In this document: positions 22,561 through 35,738 of the stretch, piece after piece
Numbering within the stretch: the stretch's first letter is position 1
Layout: each line of letters begins with the position of its first letter
Assembly: GCA_015680685.1 (NCBI GenBank)
Contig: MNCI01006929.1
Coordinates: forward strand, 349,599-413,598
Origin: Gnetum montanum
Lineage: Eukaryota; Streptophyta; Gnetopsida; Gnetales; Gnetaceae
Direction: 5' to 3'
Length of the DNA stretch: 64,000 bases
Translations under genes and position numbers: made by a program
Notes under the pieces: generated by a model
The model's input: the letters and a program-made list of their open reading frames with translations, nothing else
Database searches by the model: none
What the model was told of the DNA's origin: nothing

Positions 22561-25500
22561 GGCCTATGTAACCTAGGTTAGGGCACTAGCTAAGTCTCTG
22601 CTATTTGGTATGTTCTCGTTGGTCAAGACTTGGTCCATTGGATCCAACAGTTGTATTTCTCGAGGAATGATTTTTGCGTGGTCAACTACAACCATTAGGT
22701 TTGGCTCCTCAGGCATTCTTGATTTTTCAGCTTGGTTACTTGTGCTTGGCTCATCAGTTGTCAGAGCCATGGGTACAACATTTAATGGAGTGGATCTTGG
22801 GAATCACAACTTATGACTCTAGTGTTCTCTTTCCAAACATTCCTTGGTCAACCTGTTTGCGAGGTGTTCTCGTGAAGATCGTGGGGGAGCTATTGGGATT
22901 TCAACATCAAGTTGCTTTGGGACTTGGATGACAAATGGAATGGGTCGGGTTTGTGGTGGAAATGTTGGTGGTTGAATGTTAGGGTGTTTAGGCACCCAGA
23001 TTACAAATGGAGTGGGACGAGTTTGCATTTGAGCTATCGGAGTTTGAACATCCAATTGCTTAGGCACTATGATGGCAAATGGAGTTGGTCCGGTTTGGGG
23101 TTGTACGTTTGTGGTGGCAATAGCAGGCGGTACCCAGATCATAAAGGGAGCGGGTTTGGTTTGTTGGAGTATGTTTGTCATTGCCACCGCAGGAGGTACT
23201 TGGATGACGAATAGTTTTTGAGGTGTGGAGGGTGTATGTGTTGGAAACGAGGGTTGGGGAGATGGTGTTGACACTGTAGAAACACAAATCACAAAGGGTT
23301 TTTTGGGTACTTCCTGTTTGTTGCCGACATGTATTGTGTTGATCACATAAGGAGCCTCCTTGGTGTTAAGGGGATCCTTATACATGCCCATAGATTGATT
23401 TTTCAGTTTTACAGGGTTAGCTTTGTCGAAGGTTATTTCACCCTTATCAATCATACGTTGTATGTCTTATTTTAGGGTGAAAAAATAATCAAATCTATGC
23501 CCGGTTCGTTGATGGTATTTGCAAAATCTATCTAGCCTAAAGCCTCTCGAAACTAGAGGCTCATTTAGTGTTGCCAAGCTTGGGTTTTTGACCAATTCAT
23601 AGTATCGGTCATGTTTCTGGCTTGCCGCAAGAGACAACTGCTTATGTTTGATGGCCCCAGCCTTTAAAAGTTGATCTAGTAGTAGTGAAGGCTTCATAGG
23701 CAATGATGTATATTGAGCAGGTTCTTTTCTCTCAAATGTATTGGCGTGACCTATATTAGTAGTTTGTGTGAAGGATGATTCAGGTATGCGTGGTTGAGCA
23801 ATTCTCTCATAGTTAACAGGAACAATAGGTTGTTTCCCTTTCCATCCCACATTGTTGGGTTGAGCCATCTCTGCTACTGCTACCACTATTGCTTTAGCCT
23901 TATCTTTGTCTTTCTTTTTGTGTTGATTTTTAAAGGCCGAATAAGTAGGATCATGACTATTTTGTATTGCCTCCTCTATGTGCTTTATCTATACAAAAGC
24001 TTGACTTAGAGTGTGAGCATTTAGATAGTAGAGCTTTGACTTAATGAAATCATTCAAAGCTCCTTTAAGAATCGTACGTAGGTATGTTTCGAGGATTGGC
24101 TTGTGAAGTTTATTAAGTGCAGCACTCCATCTCTGAATGAACTTTTGCATAGGTTCTAGTGGTGCTTGCTTTACTTGTATCAAACTGCCTAGGGTTGCTT
24201 CGGGCTTCAGGTTGTACTTAAACCTGGTAACAAATTGGTGTAATAGATCCTCCAGAGAGGATATAGAGTTAAGAGGTAAGGCTCTATACTAGTCTAAGGC
24301 TCTTCCGGTTAAAGACATGGCAAACATGCATAGGATTGGGTGGGGCCAAGCTTGAAGCAACAAACATTCTAATCTAAATGTTACTAACTGGGCGTTGGGA
24401 TCTCCTTCCCTGTTATATTTTGTCGATTGGGGCAAGGAAACTCCCTTGGGTAAAGTTAAAGGTGGCACTCAGGAACTGATCGAATCATCTTGGTAGAAGT
24501 CCAATACCTTAAGCTCTTCGATGTTAGCGGTTTTGAGGTACTTTACTTCATCTGTGAGCTCTTGCATCATATTTCTGGCTTCAGCTTATTCTTGGGCACT
24601 CAGTGGAGTGATAGGTTGGTTAATTTGAGTGCTATACATGTTAGATTGCTATACGGTTGGTAGGAATGATGACTGTTGCATTGCTTATGGTTGTACTTGA
24701 GTGATGTTCATGGATGGAATTGTAGCAGGTGGTATACTGTAATGAGGGGGTTGATACTATTGCATGCCAGATGTGGTCCACTATCCAGTTACGAGTTGTG
24801 AGGGAATGCCTTGAACCTGTTGAGCCGAAGTGGTGAAGGGTGTCCCTTGAATTTTGACTTGTGGTATATAGTGAGTAGATGTATAAGTGGGTATCACGGA
24901 TGGCATCCTAATTACTTGGGGTGGGAAGGTCGCTCCTACATTAGTTTGAGAGGAGGGTGGTTGTTGGGGTTGTACTTGTAGGAGAGTAGATAACATGGCG
25001 ATGGGAGGAATAACAAAGATGGAAGCATTGAATTGAGTATTGGTCATGGGAAGAGTGGGAATGAGAGTGGGCGCTTCCTATTGAGATACATGAGTTTGAG
25101 TGCTTTTAAATGTGTGAAGGGACATGGTTTCTCCCATGAAAGGGTGGAATAATGGATTCGTGTAAGTATGAAGACTAAGAGTATGGTATGAATCCTCATG
25201 TTCGGATTGAGCTGCGAAATCATCTTCCTCATCTCCATTTTGAGGTTCTACGGTGGGTTGACGTGAGGTTTGGTTCCTTTCCATGAGGAGTTGGGATATG
25301 AGTTCATGGTGGCATTCAGAGAGGGGAATTACGTCATATGTTGAAGGGATAAAGTTATGGCCTCCCTTATAGATGAGTTCGTAATGTCGTTTTGCTTCCG
25401 TTTCTGTGTGATTGATGGGTAGGTTAACTTGGATTTTAACACAAATAAAGTTATATTGTTCATGCACTAGGATGGTGAATGTGGGGTCTCTACCTTGTAG

Positions 25501-25647
25501 TCTTAGTAACCGACAAGGTGGCCCCTGAGGATTCATCTCGCTAAGGGAGACTATGGCCTCGATGGTGGTGATGGGACCCGAGATTGTGGTACCAAAGTCA
25601 GAGATGGGTAAGGCGGCGATGTTGGTGTGTGTGAAGTCCATTGTCAA
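22560..25647 (-). pseudogene. Gag of B (Tat-type)
   Basis: Starts near 25647 with TMDFTHTNIAALPISDF. A Pro/Gln-rich middle part follows (25050-24640). The capsid-like domain (24480-24050) has PQSTKYN, VTFRLECLLLQAW, QAPLEPMQKFIQRW and HIEEAIQ. Next are basic stretches and, near 23510, FCKYHQRTGHRFDYF, the short C..H...GH zinc-type motif of Tat gag. After this, from about 23310 to 22880, the linker repeats PF(V/A/M)I.VP six times. Frames are interrupted by several stops. Gag lies directly downstream of the leader and upstream of protease. Confidence 0.82.
22880..23310 (-). repeat. Protein-level repeat PFVIxVPK in the gag-protease linker of B
   Basis: Six units of roughly 25 residues, each with the core PFVI.VP followed by P/A/K and a Pro/Gln/Thr-rich spacer. 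The pattern survives DNA divergence between units, which indicates a repeat that was coding. Confidence 0.72.
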
Positions 25648-26412
25648 TGTCAGGTGATGCGGTGTAGGAGAGAGAATGCAGTGTAAAAGAGAGAAAATAT
25701 GTGTTAAGTGTCAACTACATGTGGTATCACAGTGTATGTAGCATGTGAAAAGATTGAGTAGCATATGAAATAGATGATGCAGTGTTAAAGAGGGAGTACA
25801 ATGTGTGAAAATAGGGACATCATATAAGTTATGTAAGTAGCGTACAGAAGTACAACATGCATTATAAAAAGGGCACAGTGTATGGCCACAATTGCAAGTG
25901 AAGCGTGTGAAGTCTGGTAGGTTTGTAGCGTGACTAACTGCAGCATGACCAACTATCCAGCATGTGGAAACTAGGTACAGTGTCTGGGGCTTAGGCATGA
26001 TGTCTGGGGCTTAGGCATAGTGTGTGTACATTGGGCATAGCATGTGTATGCCAGGGATAGGATTCTAGTTAGTTTGTAGCATGTGCTAGCAGTGAGCAGT
26101 GTGTGCAAGTAGAGGACAACATCCTGGATGCTAAGTTCAGCATGTGCTAATAGAGGGTAGCATGTGCAAGTCAAGTTTTGTTTAGACGGAGTCTATGAGT
26201 AGGGGGAAGCATCTGTAGGCTGAGGGGAGCGTGTGTACACTGGGGTGCAACATGTGGACGTTGTGGAGAGTTGTGAACAACATGAACTAGCAATGGTCAA
26301 CGTGTGGACACTATATGCTAGATGCTGGATGTTGTGGACAAGCACATGGAATGCAAATAGAAACTTCCCTCATTTTAGCACCAATTTACTATACTATCTA
26401 AAATCGCCAATG
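25648..26412 (-). other. Leader (5' untranslated region) of B
   Basis: Lies between the LTR end and gag. It is built from short words (gtgtgta, agcatgtg, ggcttaggcat, tagtgtctggggc) in loose repeats, for example the doubled gatgtctggggcttaggcat near 25980-26020. No coding frame is supported. Confidence 0.55.
26394..26409 (-). promoter_or_regulatory. Candidate primer binding site of B
   Basis: The minus strand reads tggcgattttagatag directly after the LTR end. The start tggcga fits the tRNA-Arg type primer site used by many Tat elements, but the remainder is too changed to be sure. Confidence 0.42.
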
Positions 26413-28595
26413 TGAGAATGGAATGAAATGGATGCTGAGAGATCTACGGAAGACACAGTAAGACCCCACCTTTGCGCAAGGGCAAGCTAGAAATAAATGA
26501 AGGTGGAGTGCCTTGAATGGTCTGCACGCAGATCAAACAAGGACTTCCCCTAGTGTATGCTATTGCAATGCACTGGGTTATACGTAAACAAATGTAAACA
26601 AAAAAGAAAAAAAATGTAAACAAATGTACGAAATGTAAGACCAAAAAAAATGTAAATAAAGATAATGAAATTGTAACAAATGTAAATGACATAAATAGAG
26701 AAAACACTGGAATGGAAAAATTGTAACTATTGACGATTACAAAGAAAAATGCACTAGTCAGAACATAGTTGTAGATTGATTACAAGGTGGATGTTTAGCC
26801 CCGATGTGAAGGATGCACAGATGCTGGGAGATTACAGGTTTCTGGTTGCAGGCTTCTAGCGTAACCAAAATTGCCCCAAATGCTCAACGTGACTAAGTTT
26901 GGGTAATGCCCAATTGTATGAGATAATGATGGTGAGAATCACCAACTCTCTAGATCTTGATGCCGCAAAATTGCCAACCCTAATTTAGTGTGAGATCGGG
27001 GTATTTATGCAGGTTTGAGCACGGGATTCGGATCTGTGTGGAAGATCCATGGTTACCAGATGTGGGAAATGCAAATCAGGCGACAGGTGTGAATGTTTTG
27101 ACTAGATGCAAAGAATTTTACAATGTATAGGGTGTAGCGTGATCTAGACCTCTTACGTTGGTTTGTGTAATCCATAGCATAAGAGCTTGATACGCTGAAA
27201 CATGTAAGATGTACAAAGAATGTTAAAGTACAAGAGTGGATTTGGATGTTTGGCCTCCAGATCTGCAGATCTGTGCTATTTTTGCTCTGCCAAGGTCTCC
27301 AACGTGCATGGATTTGGCTCTGGCATGTGTGTAGTATATTCTGGCATCAGCATCTGGCATCCAGCATCCCAACGTCCTAGTGTTTACGCTGTGCAGATGT
27401 TGGTGTTAGCGTGCGAGCATGACCATCAGTGTGTCCAATGTTTATGATGCATTTTGAGCCCATTTTTGACCTATGAGACCTGTTTTTGGAGTGGATTTGC
27501 ATGCTTGAGGTCAAGAGGGTTCTGCACATCTATTTTAAGCTGATTTGGAGGCTATTTTGGAACACTTTAAGTTGGTCATGTTGTGGTCACACTGCCCAAC
27601 ATGACCTCAGGATGGCCAAATGTTTATGCCCTTTTTTGAGCTAATTTTTGGATGCTGATGCCTATTTGTTGATGCTCAACTGCTGCCTACTCTCCAGGGT
27701 GGCCTAGATGCTGAATTTGACTCCATTTTACTGTTGTTTTGGGCCCATTTGGTTTGGTCACGTTGTGGTCATGCTATGCAGGATGACCTTAGCGTGACCA
27801 ACTAAAAATGCCACGTTTGAGGCCCAAATTGTGAGTTTCTGAAGCCTGAGAGTCAGTACAGTTGTTGCTTGTCCCCTGGAAATTGAGTTCATGTTGAAAA
27901 TGGACCTAAAACTACTTGATGTGCCCTATTTTTGCTTGGTCATACTATGGTCATGCAGTGAAGCATGACCTTAGCATGACTAACTGAAAATGCCATGTTT
28001 GAGGCCCAAATTTTGATTTTCTGGAGCCTATGAACATGTACAATTGCTTCCTAGCTCCCAGGAGTTGAATTCATGTCAAAATTCTACCTGGAGGTGCCCG
28101 AATTGAGCTATTCTTTCAAGTCATGATCACGCTATGCAGTGTCACCTTAGTGTGACTAACTGAAAGTGGCTCAAAACATGTGATTCTAAGCTTAGATTTC
28201 AAGGTTCCAAAGGCTGGGAGCTATAGGGGGCATTGGTGAAGCTCATGGAGGGTCTGTGTAGTCGAATTTGGGTTGTTTGGGCTTGATTTTGGGGCTCCAA
28301 AAGTTGGTCATGCTGTACACATGCTGGTCTTATGCTGGGCAGTGTGACCATAGCGTGACCAAAGTTTATACAACAAAAACCATGCGTTTTGAGCCCGAAA
28401 CCCTAGATTCTAGATGTCGAGAGTTGGAGGAATTGCCCGTGGGCCCCAGGGGGACTTCGCCCATTCAATTATGTGTTGTTTCATGCTGTTTTGGAGGCTT
28501 TCAAGTTTGGTCACGCTGTACTCATGTTGGGCAGCGGCATGACTTAGCTTGAGTCCTATCTAAAAGTGCTATGCCAAAATTTTGTGGTGTTTTCA
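26413..28595 (-). mobile_element. 5' LTR of B (right copy)
   Basis: Direct repeat of 5027-7259 with many point differences. It carries the same hairpin array (about 27570-28530) and has no duplication at the position of the single N of the other copy. It ends on the + strand with ggtgttttca at 28595. A gag sequence resumes immediately to the right. Confidence 0.88.
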
Positions 28596-29870
28596 ATGAT
28601 GGTGCTAGTCTTCCTTCCTTATCACCTTCATCATCCTCTTTTTCTTTTGGCTTTGATCGTAACCACAGAGGACGTGACTATGATGGAGGTGACAAAAATG
28701 ATCGATGGGATAGAGATAGCCAAGGGGACCATTAGGAAAGAAAAGAACAAGTGTGTAGATATTCAAGAGTGGCACATTATCATGAACAAAGGGGTAATAG
28801 AGGGCATCGTAGGCACCAAGATCAAGGCCTTGATGATCATTTTCTTGCTACGTAAAGTATGCTAAACATTTTAGAGGTAGTACGAATTCCTTCAAGGCAT
28901 GTAAAGGGTAGTTGGATCAAAAGGCTAAACATGAATAATATTCCTTGATTCAAAGGGGATATAAATCAGATCCACAGAACCATCTTCAAGATTTCCAAGA
29001 TGCATGTGCCTTGCAGAACATAGAGAATGAGTGGAAAAAGCTTAAGTTGTTCCCAAGGAAACTCATTAAAGAAGGATAAAACTGGTACTAGTCCTTAGAA
29101 TTGGAATCTATTAGATGATGGAGTACAATGCTTGAATTTTTCAATGATAAATATCAGATGTACTCCAGAATGTGCAACTTGAGAAGGAAAATATAAGGAT
29201 GGAAATAAGGAACACATGAACCTTTGGATGCTGCCATCAGTTGATACTACTTCTTAATGCACAAATATCCTAGCCATGGTTATTCTCAATTGGATCAACT
29301 TCACCACATTATAGACAAGCTTTAATTTGAAATGAGGAGAACCCTTGGTGTCTATACCCAAGGGTAACTATCAAAATTAAGTGCCTGTTAGATAAAAGAA
29401 CTAATTAAGCAAGTAGCTAAAGAGGAGGATGAATTAAGAAAAATAGAAAGTGAAAAAGAGCATAATCACAATCCTTCATTCTGAAAGAGGGAGGTTTGAT
29501 TTTGTAATAGTGAGGATAAATCAACATTTTATGAGATGGTAAATAGAAAATTCTTATCACTCCAAAATTTTTAATTTGAGATTATGGCCAAGGCTAATCA
29601 GCTATGGAACTCCATGGATAGTAGATTTCAAGTTATCCTAAAAATTACTTAAGATTGTAAAGAACAAGGTATTGACTGTGAGCGTAGGAGGTACAAGAAA
29701 CTTGAACCTGCATATAAAAAAGGTAAGGAAAAGATTGTTGCAATAGAAGAAGTTATGGGAAGTGAATCAGATGATGATGGTGGGTGTGACATCTGCTAGT
29801 AAGAACATCCTAAGGGATGTTTCCCCATCATGTCACACTTATAGGAGTCTGAGGTGTATGCTTTGCATCC
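28596..29870 (+). pseudogene. Gag of A, C-terminal two thirds
   Basis: Continues A gag after B. The serine-rich NDGASLPSLSPSSS and the charged FDRNHRGRDYDG stretch pair with H 60570-60700. The capsid domain follows (28860-29380) with counterparts of WIKRLDMNN, F.....L, KLFP and YDQLDQL-like motifs of H. Near 29790 the zinc motif reads CDIC..EHPKGCF with stops replacing the residues between C and E. Several frame breaks and stops. The retained pairing with H and G is clear across the whole stretch. Confidence 0.76.
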
Positions 29871-31000
29871 ATGACTAACACAAAGGCAAACATCCAAAAG
29901 ATTACCTTATCCTCAAGGTAATTTTAGGTAGTTCCACCAGCAACAATAATATTATCCAAGAAAAACTTCACCACAGCAATATGAGCAATATCAATAATGG
30001 TAGAAACCACAATTATGGGTGTTGGCACCACCACGGTAGCAATACCCTTATAGATAACCCAATCCATATGGGTACTATGTTTAGCAACCCTTGTCTCCAC
30101 GTGACTCCTCCAATCATGTCTCTACTTTCCAACCTTACTACTACCCTCCTAATGCTTATTGAAGTCACTCACCACATTCAAGAAGGAATATCATCTTTTA
30201 CCCTTATCCTCCTCCTATCCCTACACATCTTCCTCCTCTAACTACACAACTATTGCCTACTCTAACTATGCAGGGTGAACTTTGAGCTCAACTACAATAG
30301 TGCAATGTTAGTAGGGCCATTAATCTATAACTAGTTAATCAACTGAGTTGTTTAAATACTTGATTAAAGAAAAGACCTTCCTTCTACCCACGTAGTCTAT
30401 CTAAGCCCTTAAATACACCTACGGTTGACACCCCTATTCCTCCATCTTTCTCCATATCAAATACCTTTGGGAATCCTTACCAAACATCACCTAGGATCCA
30501 TACTATTATGCTTACTCATGTAGTATCTAATTAGATCCATCCTCGAAACCTTCCTAGGAAATTAGCAGATCCTAGAAGTCCTTTGATTTATTTGCAAATT
30601 TCTAGGAATGAATCGTGCAAAGCTCTTCTTCATTTTGGTTCTGGTATCAACCTAATCTCTCATGAGATGTATACTACATGGAACCTGCCTCTAAAGAAGA
30701 GCAATATCAAATTAGAATTGGTAGACAAGTCCGTCACTATTCCATTGACACTGGTAGAAGACATTGTGACCACCATCTATGGGTGGTCTTATCCTAATGA
30801 TTTCCTAGTGATCAAAGTGGAAAATTGCAAAAGGGACTTTCCAATCATCATCGAAAGGGCATGGCTTAGCACTATTAATGCAAGAATGGGCATAAGAGAT
30901 CTTTCCCTAGAAATATCCAAAGAAAATGCATTCAAAAATAACGAGAAGAAGAGAGTTCCATTTATCATGTACAGCAATATAGGCTTCAATTGTGTGTAGA
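29871..31000 (+). pseudogene. Gag-protease linker and protease of A
   Basis: 29871-30560 is the Tyr/Pro/Gln-rich linker (PYPQG, YYPP motifs). Protease begins near 30575: LIYLQISRNES, then LLHFGSGINLIS near 30630, where the catalytic Asp-Ser-Gly is changed to His-Phe-Gly. Next are LELVDKSVTIP, LVEDIVTTIYGWSYP, DFLVIKV and PIIIERAWLSTI. This order is that of Athila-type proteases (D.GS..NLI, ...VEDV, ..DF.V, ..I.GR.WL). The open part runs 30583-30999. Catalytic loss makes it inactive. Confidence 0.8.
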
Positions 31001-32360
31001 AACTTTGGGCCTTGAAATAAGCATCTATCTTTGTATGAAAGCAATGTGCACTAGAAGCAGAAATTAAAAGGTGTCTATATGTAGTAGCCATAAAATAGGT
31101 GGGCACCCAGTGGCTAACTGCTAATTCTGAAAGTAGCACACTTTGCATGGAACCAACTAAAAGCTTGACATGCACATATGTCATAGGCATGGATGGACTA
31201 GAGCAAGTTCATCACCAACTCTTTGATGATGAAAATGATGGTACCTATTGGGAAGAGTTGGAAATTCATAAAAATTTCAAGCAAGAGCCCCTTGAACTAA
31301 AAACTCTATTGGCCAGCATGGAATATGTGTTCTTAAAAAATGGTAAACTAATCATAATTAATGAAAATCTTGCTTTATAATAGAAAAATGTGTTGTTGAA
31401 TGTAGTTGAAAAATGGTCAATAGCTTTTGCTTAGTCATATTTTGAACTCATAGAGATTGATCTTAGGATATGCCAGTATCACATCTACATTGATCCAATA
31501 GTTGGTTCTAATTATTTTTCAATAGCAAATTGAGAGTGGTATGAAAGTCTTCATGGATGACTTCTCTACTTATGAAGCTACATTTGAGCAAGCCCTGGAC
31601 TACCTTGAGCAAGTACTAAAATGATGTGTTAAGATAAACCTTAGTATCAATTGGTAAAAGAGTCATCTAATGGTCCAAGAAGACATTGTATTGGGGCACA
31701 AGATATCACAAGTAGGAATTGAGGTAGACCTTGAAAAAATAAGGCTCATCAAAGAAATAACCTGTCAACCAGAAACTATTAAAGATGTTTAGTCATTCCT
31801 TGGACATACTAGCTATTATTCACAATTCATAGATAATTTCTCTAAGATTGCAAAACCATTGGTAGAGCTTACAAAGAAAGATGCACCTTTTGTCTAAACC
31901 ATGAAATGTAAAAGTGCATTCCAGCAATTAAAAGAGAAACTTGTGAAAACTCCAATTCTACAAGCACCTAACTAGTCTAGACCATTTCATGTCATGATGG
32001 ATGCATCAAATTATGCCTTGGGAGTGGTGCTTACACAGTTAGATGATAAGAAATGTCCATACTACATCCACTACCCCAATCGAAGCATTGTGGATGCACA
32101 ACTAAACTACATCACCACAGAAAAAGAATTGATGGCATTGATGTTTGCTCTATAAAATTTTAGTTATCATGTGCCTGGATACAAAGTCCTTATGCACATC
32201 GACCACATTTCCATTTTCTTCTTGATGAACAAGCCAATGGTGAGCCCCCATGTCATACAATGGCTAGTGATGTTGCAAGAATTCGATCTTACAATGGTAG
32301 ATCGAAAGGGCATTGAGAATGTGGTCACTGGTCACTTGTCTCGATTATGATGCGACAATA
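31001..32360 (+). pseudogene. RT remnant and RNase H of A
   Basis: After the protease-RT connection (31099-31380, ends before RT) the reading SYFELIEIDLRICQYHIYID marks the start of RT. It jumps at about 31530 to SGMKVFMDDFSTYEATFEQ, the catalytic MDD box. The fingers and first palm part, normally some 150 residues, are deleted. Thumb motifs (ILGHKIS type, GIEVDLEKIRLI, FLGHTSYY) follow. RNase H (about 31980-32350) shows MMDASNYALG, TTEKELMAL and HIDHI. It ends with FDLTMVDRKGIENVV..HLSR. Stops break the frame. Confidence 0.8.
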
Positions 32361-33735
32361 AAGAGGAAGAAAGCCCACTATGTGATACATTTCTTGATGA
32401 AATCCTCTTTGCTAGGGCTATAACTGAATAATTTCCTAATGAGCCTAAATGGTGTGATGGCATTCTCACCTATCTTCTCACTCAGGAGATGCCACAAGGA
32501 TTGTACCATCAAAAGAAATAGCAATTTCTTCACAAGGTAAAACATTTCATGGAGATCAATGAATATCTCTATAAGGTGTGCCCCAATGGCTTGGTTCAAT
32601 GGTGTATCCTTGATGCTAATTAACTGTGCATTCTCTAAGATGCTCATGAAGGTCCTTGTGGAGGACACTATGCTACAAGACACATGACCATTAAAATCTT
32701 GATGGCAGGGTACTATTGGCCAACAATCTTAAGGAATGCTCACCACTATGTTTGCTCTTGTGAACGATGCCAATGAGATGGTGGAATGACTACTCGAATG
32801 AAGGAACCTCAATAATAGATTTAACCACTAGAACCTTTCAACATCTAGGGAATTAACTTCATGGGACCCATCACATACATGTCAAACGAAAAGGCATACA
32901 TCATAGTTGCTATTGACTATTGTACAAAATGGGCAGAAGTAGCAACTGTCATCAATTGTACATCTTCTATTACTACTCGGTTTGTACAAAAAAATGTTGT
33001 AAATAGCTTTGACATACCATGTGCATTAATTTTTGATAATGGAACTCACTTTACAGGCACTACTTTTCAGAAGATTATGTAATTCCTGGGGGTTAAACAT
33101 AAACTCACAACACCCTACCACCCCCAAGCTAATGGTTAAGCTGAGGTTAATAATAGGAAAATCCCAAGGATTCTAATAAGAACTATTAGCAAATATAGTA
33201 AAGACTAGAGCACAAAACTTAATGATGCCCTTTGGGCCTACTGCTCAACATGGAAACTTCCTATAGGCTATTCTTCTTATGAGCTTGTGTATAGAAAATT
33301 ACCAATACTTCCTATTCAATCATAGCTCCATACACTTTTAATAGCCTATGACCTTGACCTTGACCTAAGTATAGCACAAAAAGAACAATTAATGTATCTC
33401 AACTTTCTAGATGAAAATTTATTGGTGGCCCTATCATCTAACGAGTTGCACAAGGCCTACAATAAAAAGTGCCAGGATGTTAAAATCAAAAAAGTCAAAT
33501 TTCAACTAGGCGATAAGGTTCTCTACTAGAACCCCACTCATGTATCTCAATGAACTAAGTTTCAAACATTATGGGAAGGACCTTACATCATTTACAAAAC
33601 TTTTTCCTGTAGGGCCATGATGATCTACAAACTTGAGAGCCCAGACAAGAAATAGCTAGTCAACATACAACAAGTCAAACCTTTCCATGAGCATAAGCTA
33701 GCTAATACAACAAGTGATTCATTGGATGGATAACC
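32361..33735 (+). pseudogene. Integrase of A
   Basis: The zinc domain DAHEGPCGGHYATRHMTIKI...C..C (about 32640-32775) keeps both His and both Cys. The core reads INFMGPITYM (first Asp changed to Asn), LIFDNGTHFTG (Asp present, near 33040) and ANG.AEVNNRKI (Glu present). The C-terminal part has LVYRKLPILP, DKVLY and LWEGPYIIYKT, ending with HEEDGHPW near 33800. The pattern is that of Athila integrase. Stops and the changed Asp make it inactive. It is the only Athila-type integrase in this window. Confidence 0.83.
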
Positions 33736-35738
33736 ATGCTCCATACTTTGGATCTCCTCCTTCCAATTTAATCATGAGGAAGATGGCCATCCATGGTAAC
33801 CATATAAGTAGCTCCTTTACTTTCATTTTTTCTTTTACACATTTTTTATTTTAAAACTTTTTGTTTTGCACATTCTTTATTGTACATATTCTCATTTTCA
33901 TGTTATTAATATTTTCTAATTTTTTACACCATCATTAGTACATTTTCTATTTCTTGAATATCTTATACTTTCTCTTATATTTTGTTTTATTCTAGTGTGA
34001 TTTTCTAACTATTTGTTAATAAGTGCTAGGCATAGTGGTAATTGGTTGCTTGATGGTGGTATGTATTATTTTGTTATTTGATTGTTGGTGTTTGGATTTT
34101 AGCTTTGAATTTTATTACTAGTAATTAGGACTTGGTTTCTTGTTTATGGTTTTCTTTGTTTTGGAAATATGCAGTTCCTTTTTCATTAATAAAAATTTAA
34201 CGAATTTTTGAGTTTGGTAGTTTTTGGAATTGGAAAGGATTCAAAACTTTGAGTAGGGTGTGACTTCAAGGGAATTCATTATTCTTTATGCCTTTCTATT
34301 TGCTTGGGTGCATGTGTGTTTTCATGGAATTTTTACCATTTCATGTTGACCAATAAAAGGAAGTTGAATAAGTCTTTGCATAGTGTGGTTCTCATAAAAA
34401 AACAATGGGAATTCAAAGCATACCTCTTAGAAAAAATACATACATCTTGGCATAGTGTGGTTCTTATTTCAAGAAAATAAAAATAAATGGGAATTCAAAG
34501 CACACCCTTAAAAAAAATAAACGAGCTACAACCACTAGTTATGGAACTAGAAAGACATGTTACCCATTCTTGAAGGTTTCCTCTAACTAAGGTGATTCCT
34601 CACTTCCTACTTCTCTTTTCTTCTCTAATAAGAATCGATGGTTGTTCTATGGAAGTGCTCTTGTGTCTTAGGGGGTGGACTGGTCTTAAAATGGTGATGC
34701 GAAATCACTGAACGCGGTTGGTTTTGATTTGGAATAATGATGGATCTTATCAAGTCATTTAACCACAAAATCCACAAGGGGCTTCATGTAACCTTAATTA
34801 GGAACTTCATTCCACTCTCTCTCTCATTCATCTATGCTTTCCATGTCTCACCTCACTACCAATTTCATGTTCGATGTCTTGGTTTGATGTGTCAGAATTC
34901 TTAGGTAATTTCTTTCAGGTTTTTGTACTTAACCTTCCATAATCATTAATCAGCCATGAGGCCCATGGACTTCTTAGTTTAAAGCTACATAAGGGAAATA
35001 AAAGGCCAGTGCTTACTTTGGCAAGGATAGACTTGCATATCTTTTGGTTGGGTTAGTTAAGTTCTTTATCCTTAGACACTCTTACAATCAAATTCTTTTG
35101 TTTACCTCATCAGTGACATCCAATTGTCCATGTCTTCACAACATTTTTTGATGAATTTTTCTTTTTATTATTGTAAATTCTTACACCCTATTTAAATATT
35201 TCATTGTGTTGAAATATTTCAAATTTAAATGGACCACTTATCTATTTTATCCTATTTGTTAACCTTCCCGCTAACACTACTAAAGAAATCAATCTATCAT
35301 AATCATGACCTAGCTGAGTGTAACCACCAATGAGACAAGGTATTTAACAAATATCTATTACACATTGCATACTAATTCACAATTCTATTGTGATTTTAGT
35401 GGGAAGCATGGATTGAAAGGAGGACTATCTTCACTAAGGATGATGCAGTAGCACCTTATGATGAGGATCGTTCATGATCGTTAAATCTCCTCCTTCGCTC
35501 TTTAGTTGTCAAGAGGTATTGGATGTCAGTTTTATCTAGGGTGTTCACTCCTCTTATCATGAACACCCAATTTTGTAAAAGATTGTAACTCCATACACTT
35601 GGGCACTCAGAGTCTGTTTGTTCCATTTAAGTTAATTTGTATATTAGTCAATAATCCCATACCTTCCCAATATTTTGTAAAGAACCTATTCCTCCTCGTC
35701 TTCACTAAAGGACAAGGTTTTATTTAGTTATGGGGATA
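33736..35738 (+). other. 3' non-coding region of A
   Basis: Begins near atgaggaagatggcc (33775), the counterpart of the gggggagatg tract of F and H. Next is a T-rich run with ttttacacattttt words (33825-33980). Later comes a stretch shared with F and H (gaaagacatgttacccat near 34550; ctcataa..aacaatgggaattcaaagca near 34400). No extra ORF of the kind seen in F is visible. It ends at the LTR start with ttatggggata. Confidence 0.6.

Larger units (their letters stand above)
5027..28595 (-). mobile_element. Tat-type element B, 23.6 kb, with antisense gene
   Basis: On the minus strand the order is LTR (28595-26413), leader, gag (25647-22560), protease (22533-21600), an antisense spliced gene on the + strand (14200-21047), RT (12284-10790), RNase H plus a second RNase H (10712-9800), integrase (9800-8685), 3' region, polypurine tract and LTR (7259-5027). 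The second RNase H with DGAS and the gag motif C..H...GH are Tat hallmarks. Flanks tgacg (5022-5026) and tgatg (28597-28601, one base off) may be the target duplication. Removing D (3.1 kb) leaves about 20.4 kb, in the range known for Ogre elements. All frames are broken, so it is dead. Confidence 0.85.
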
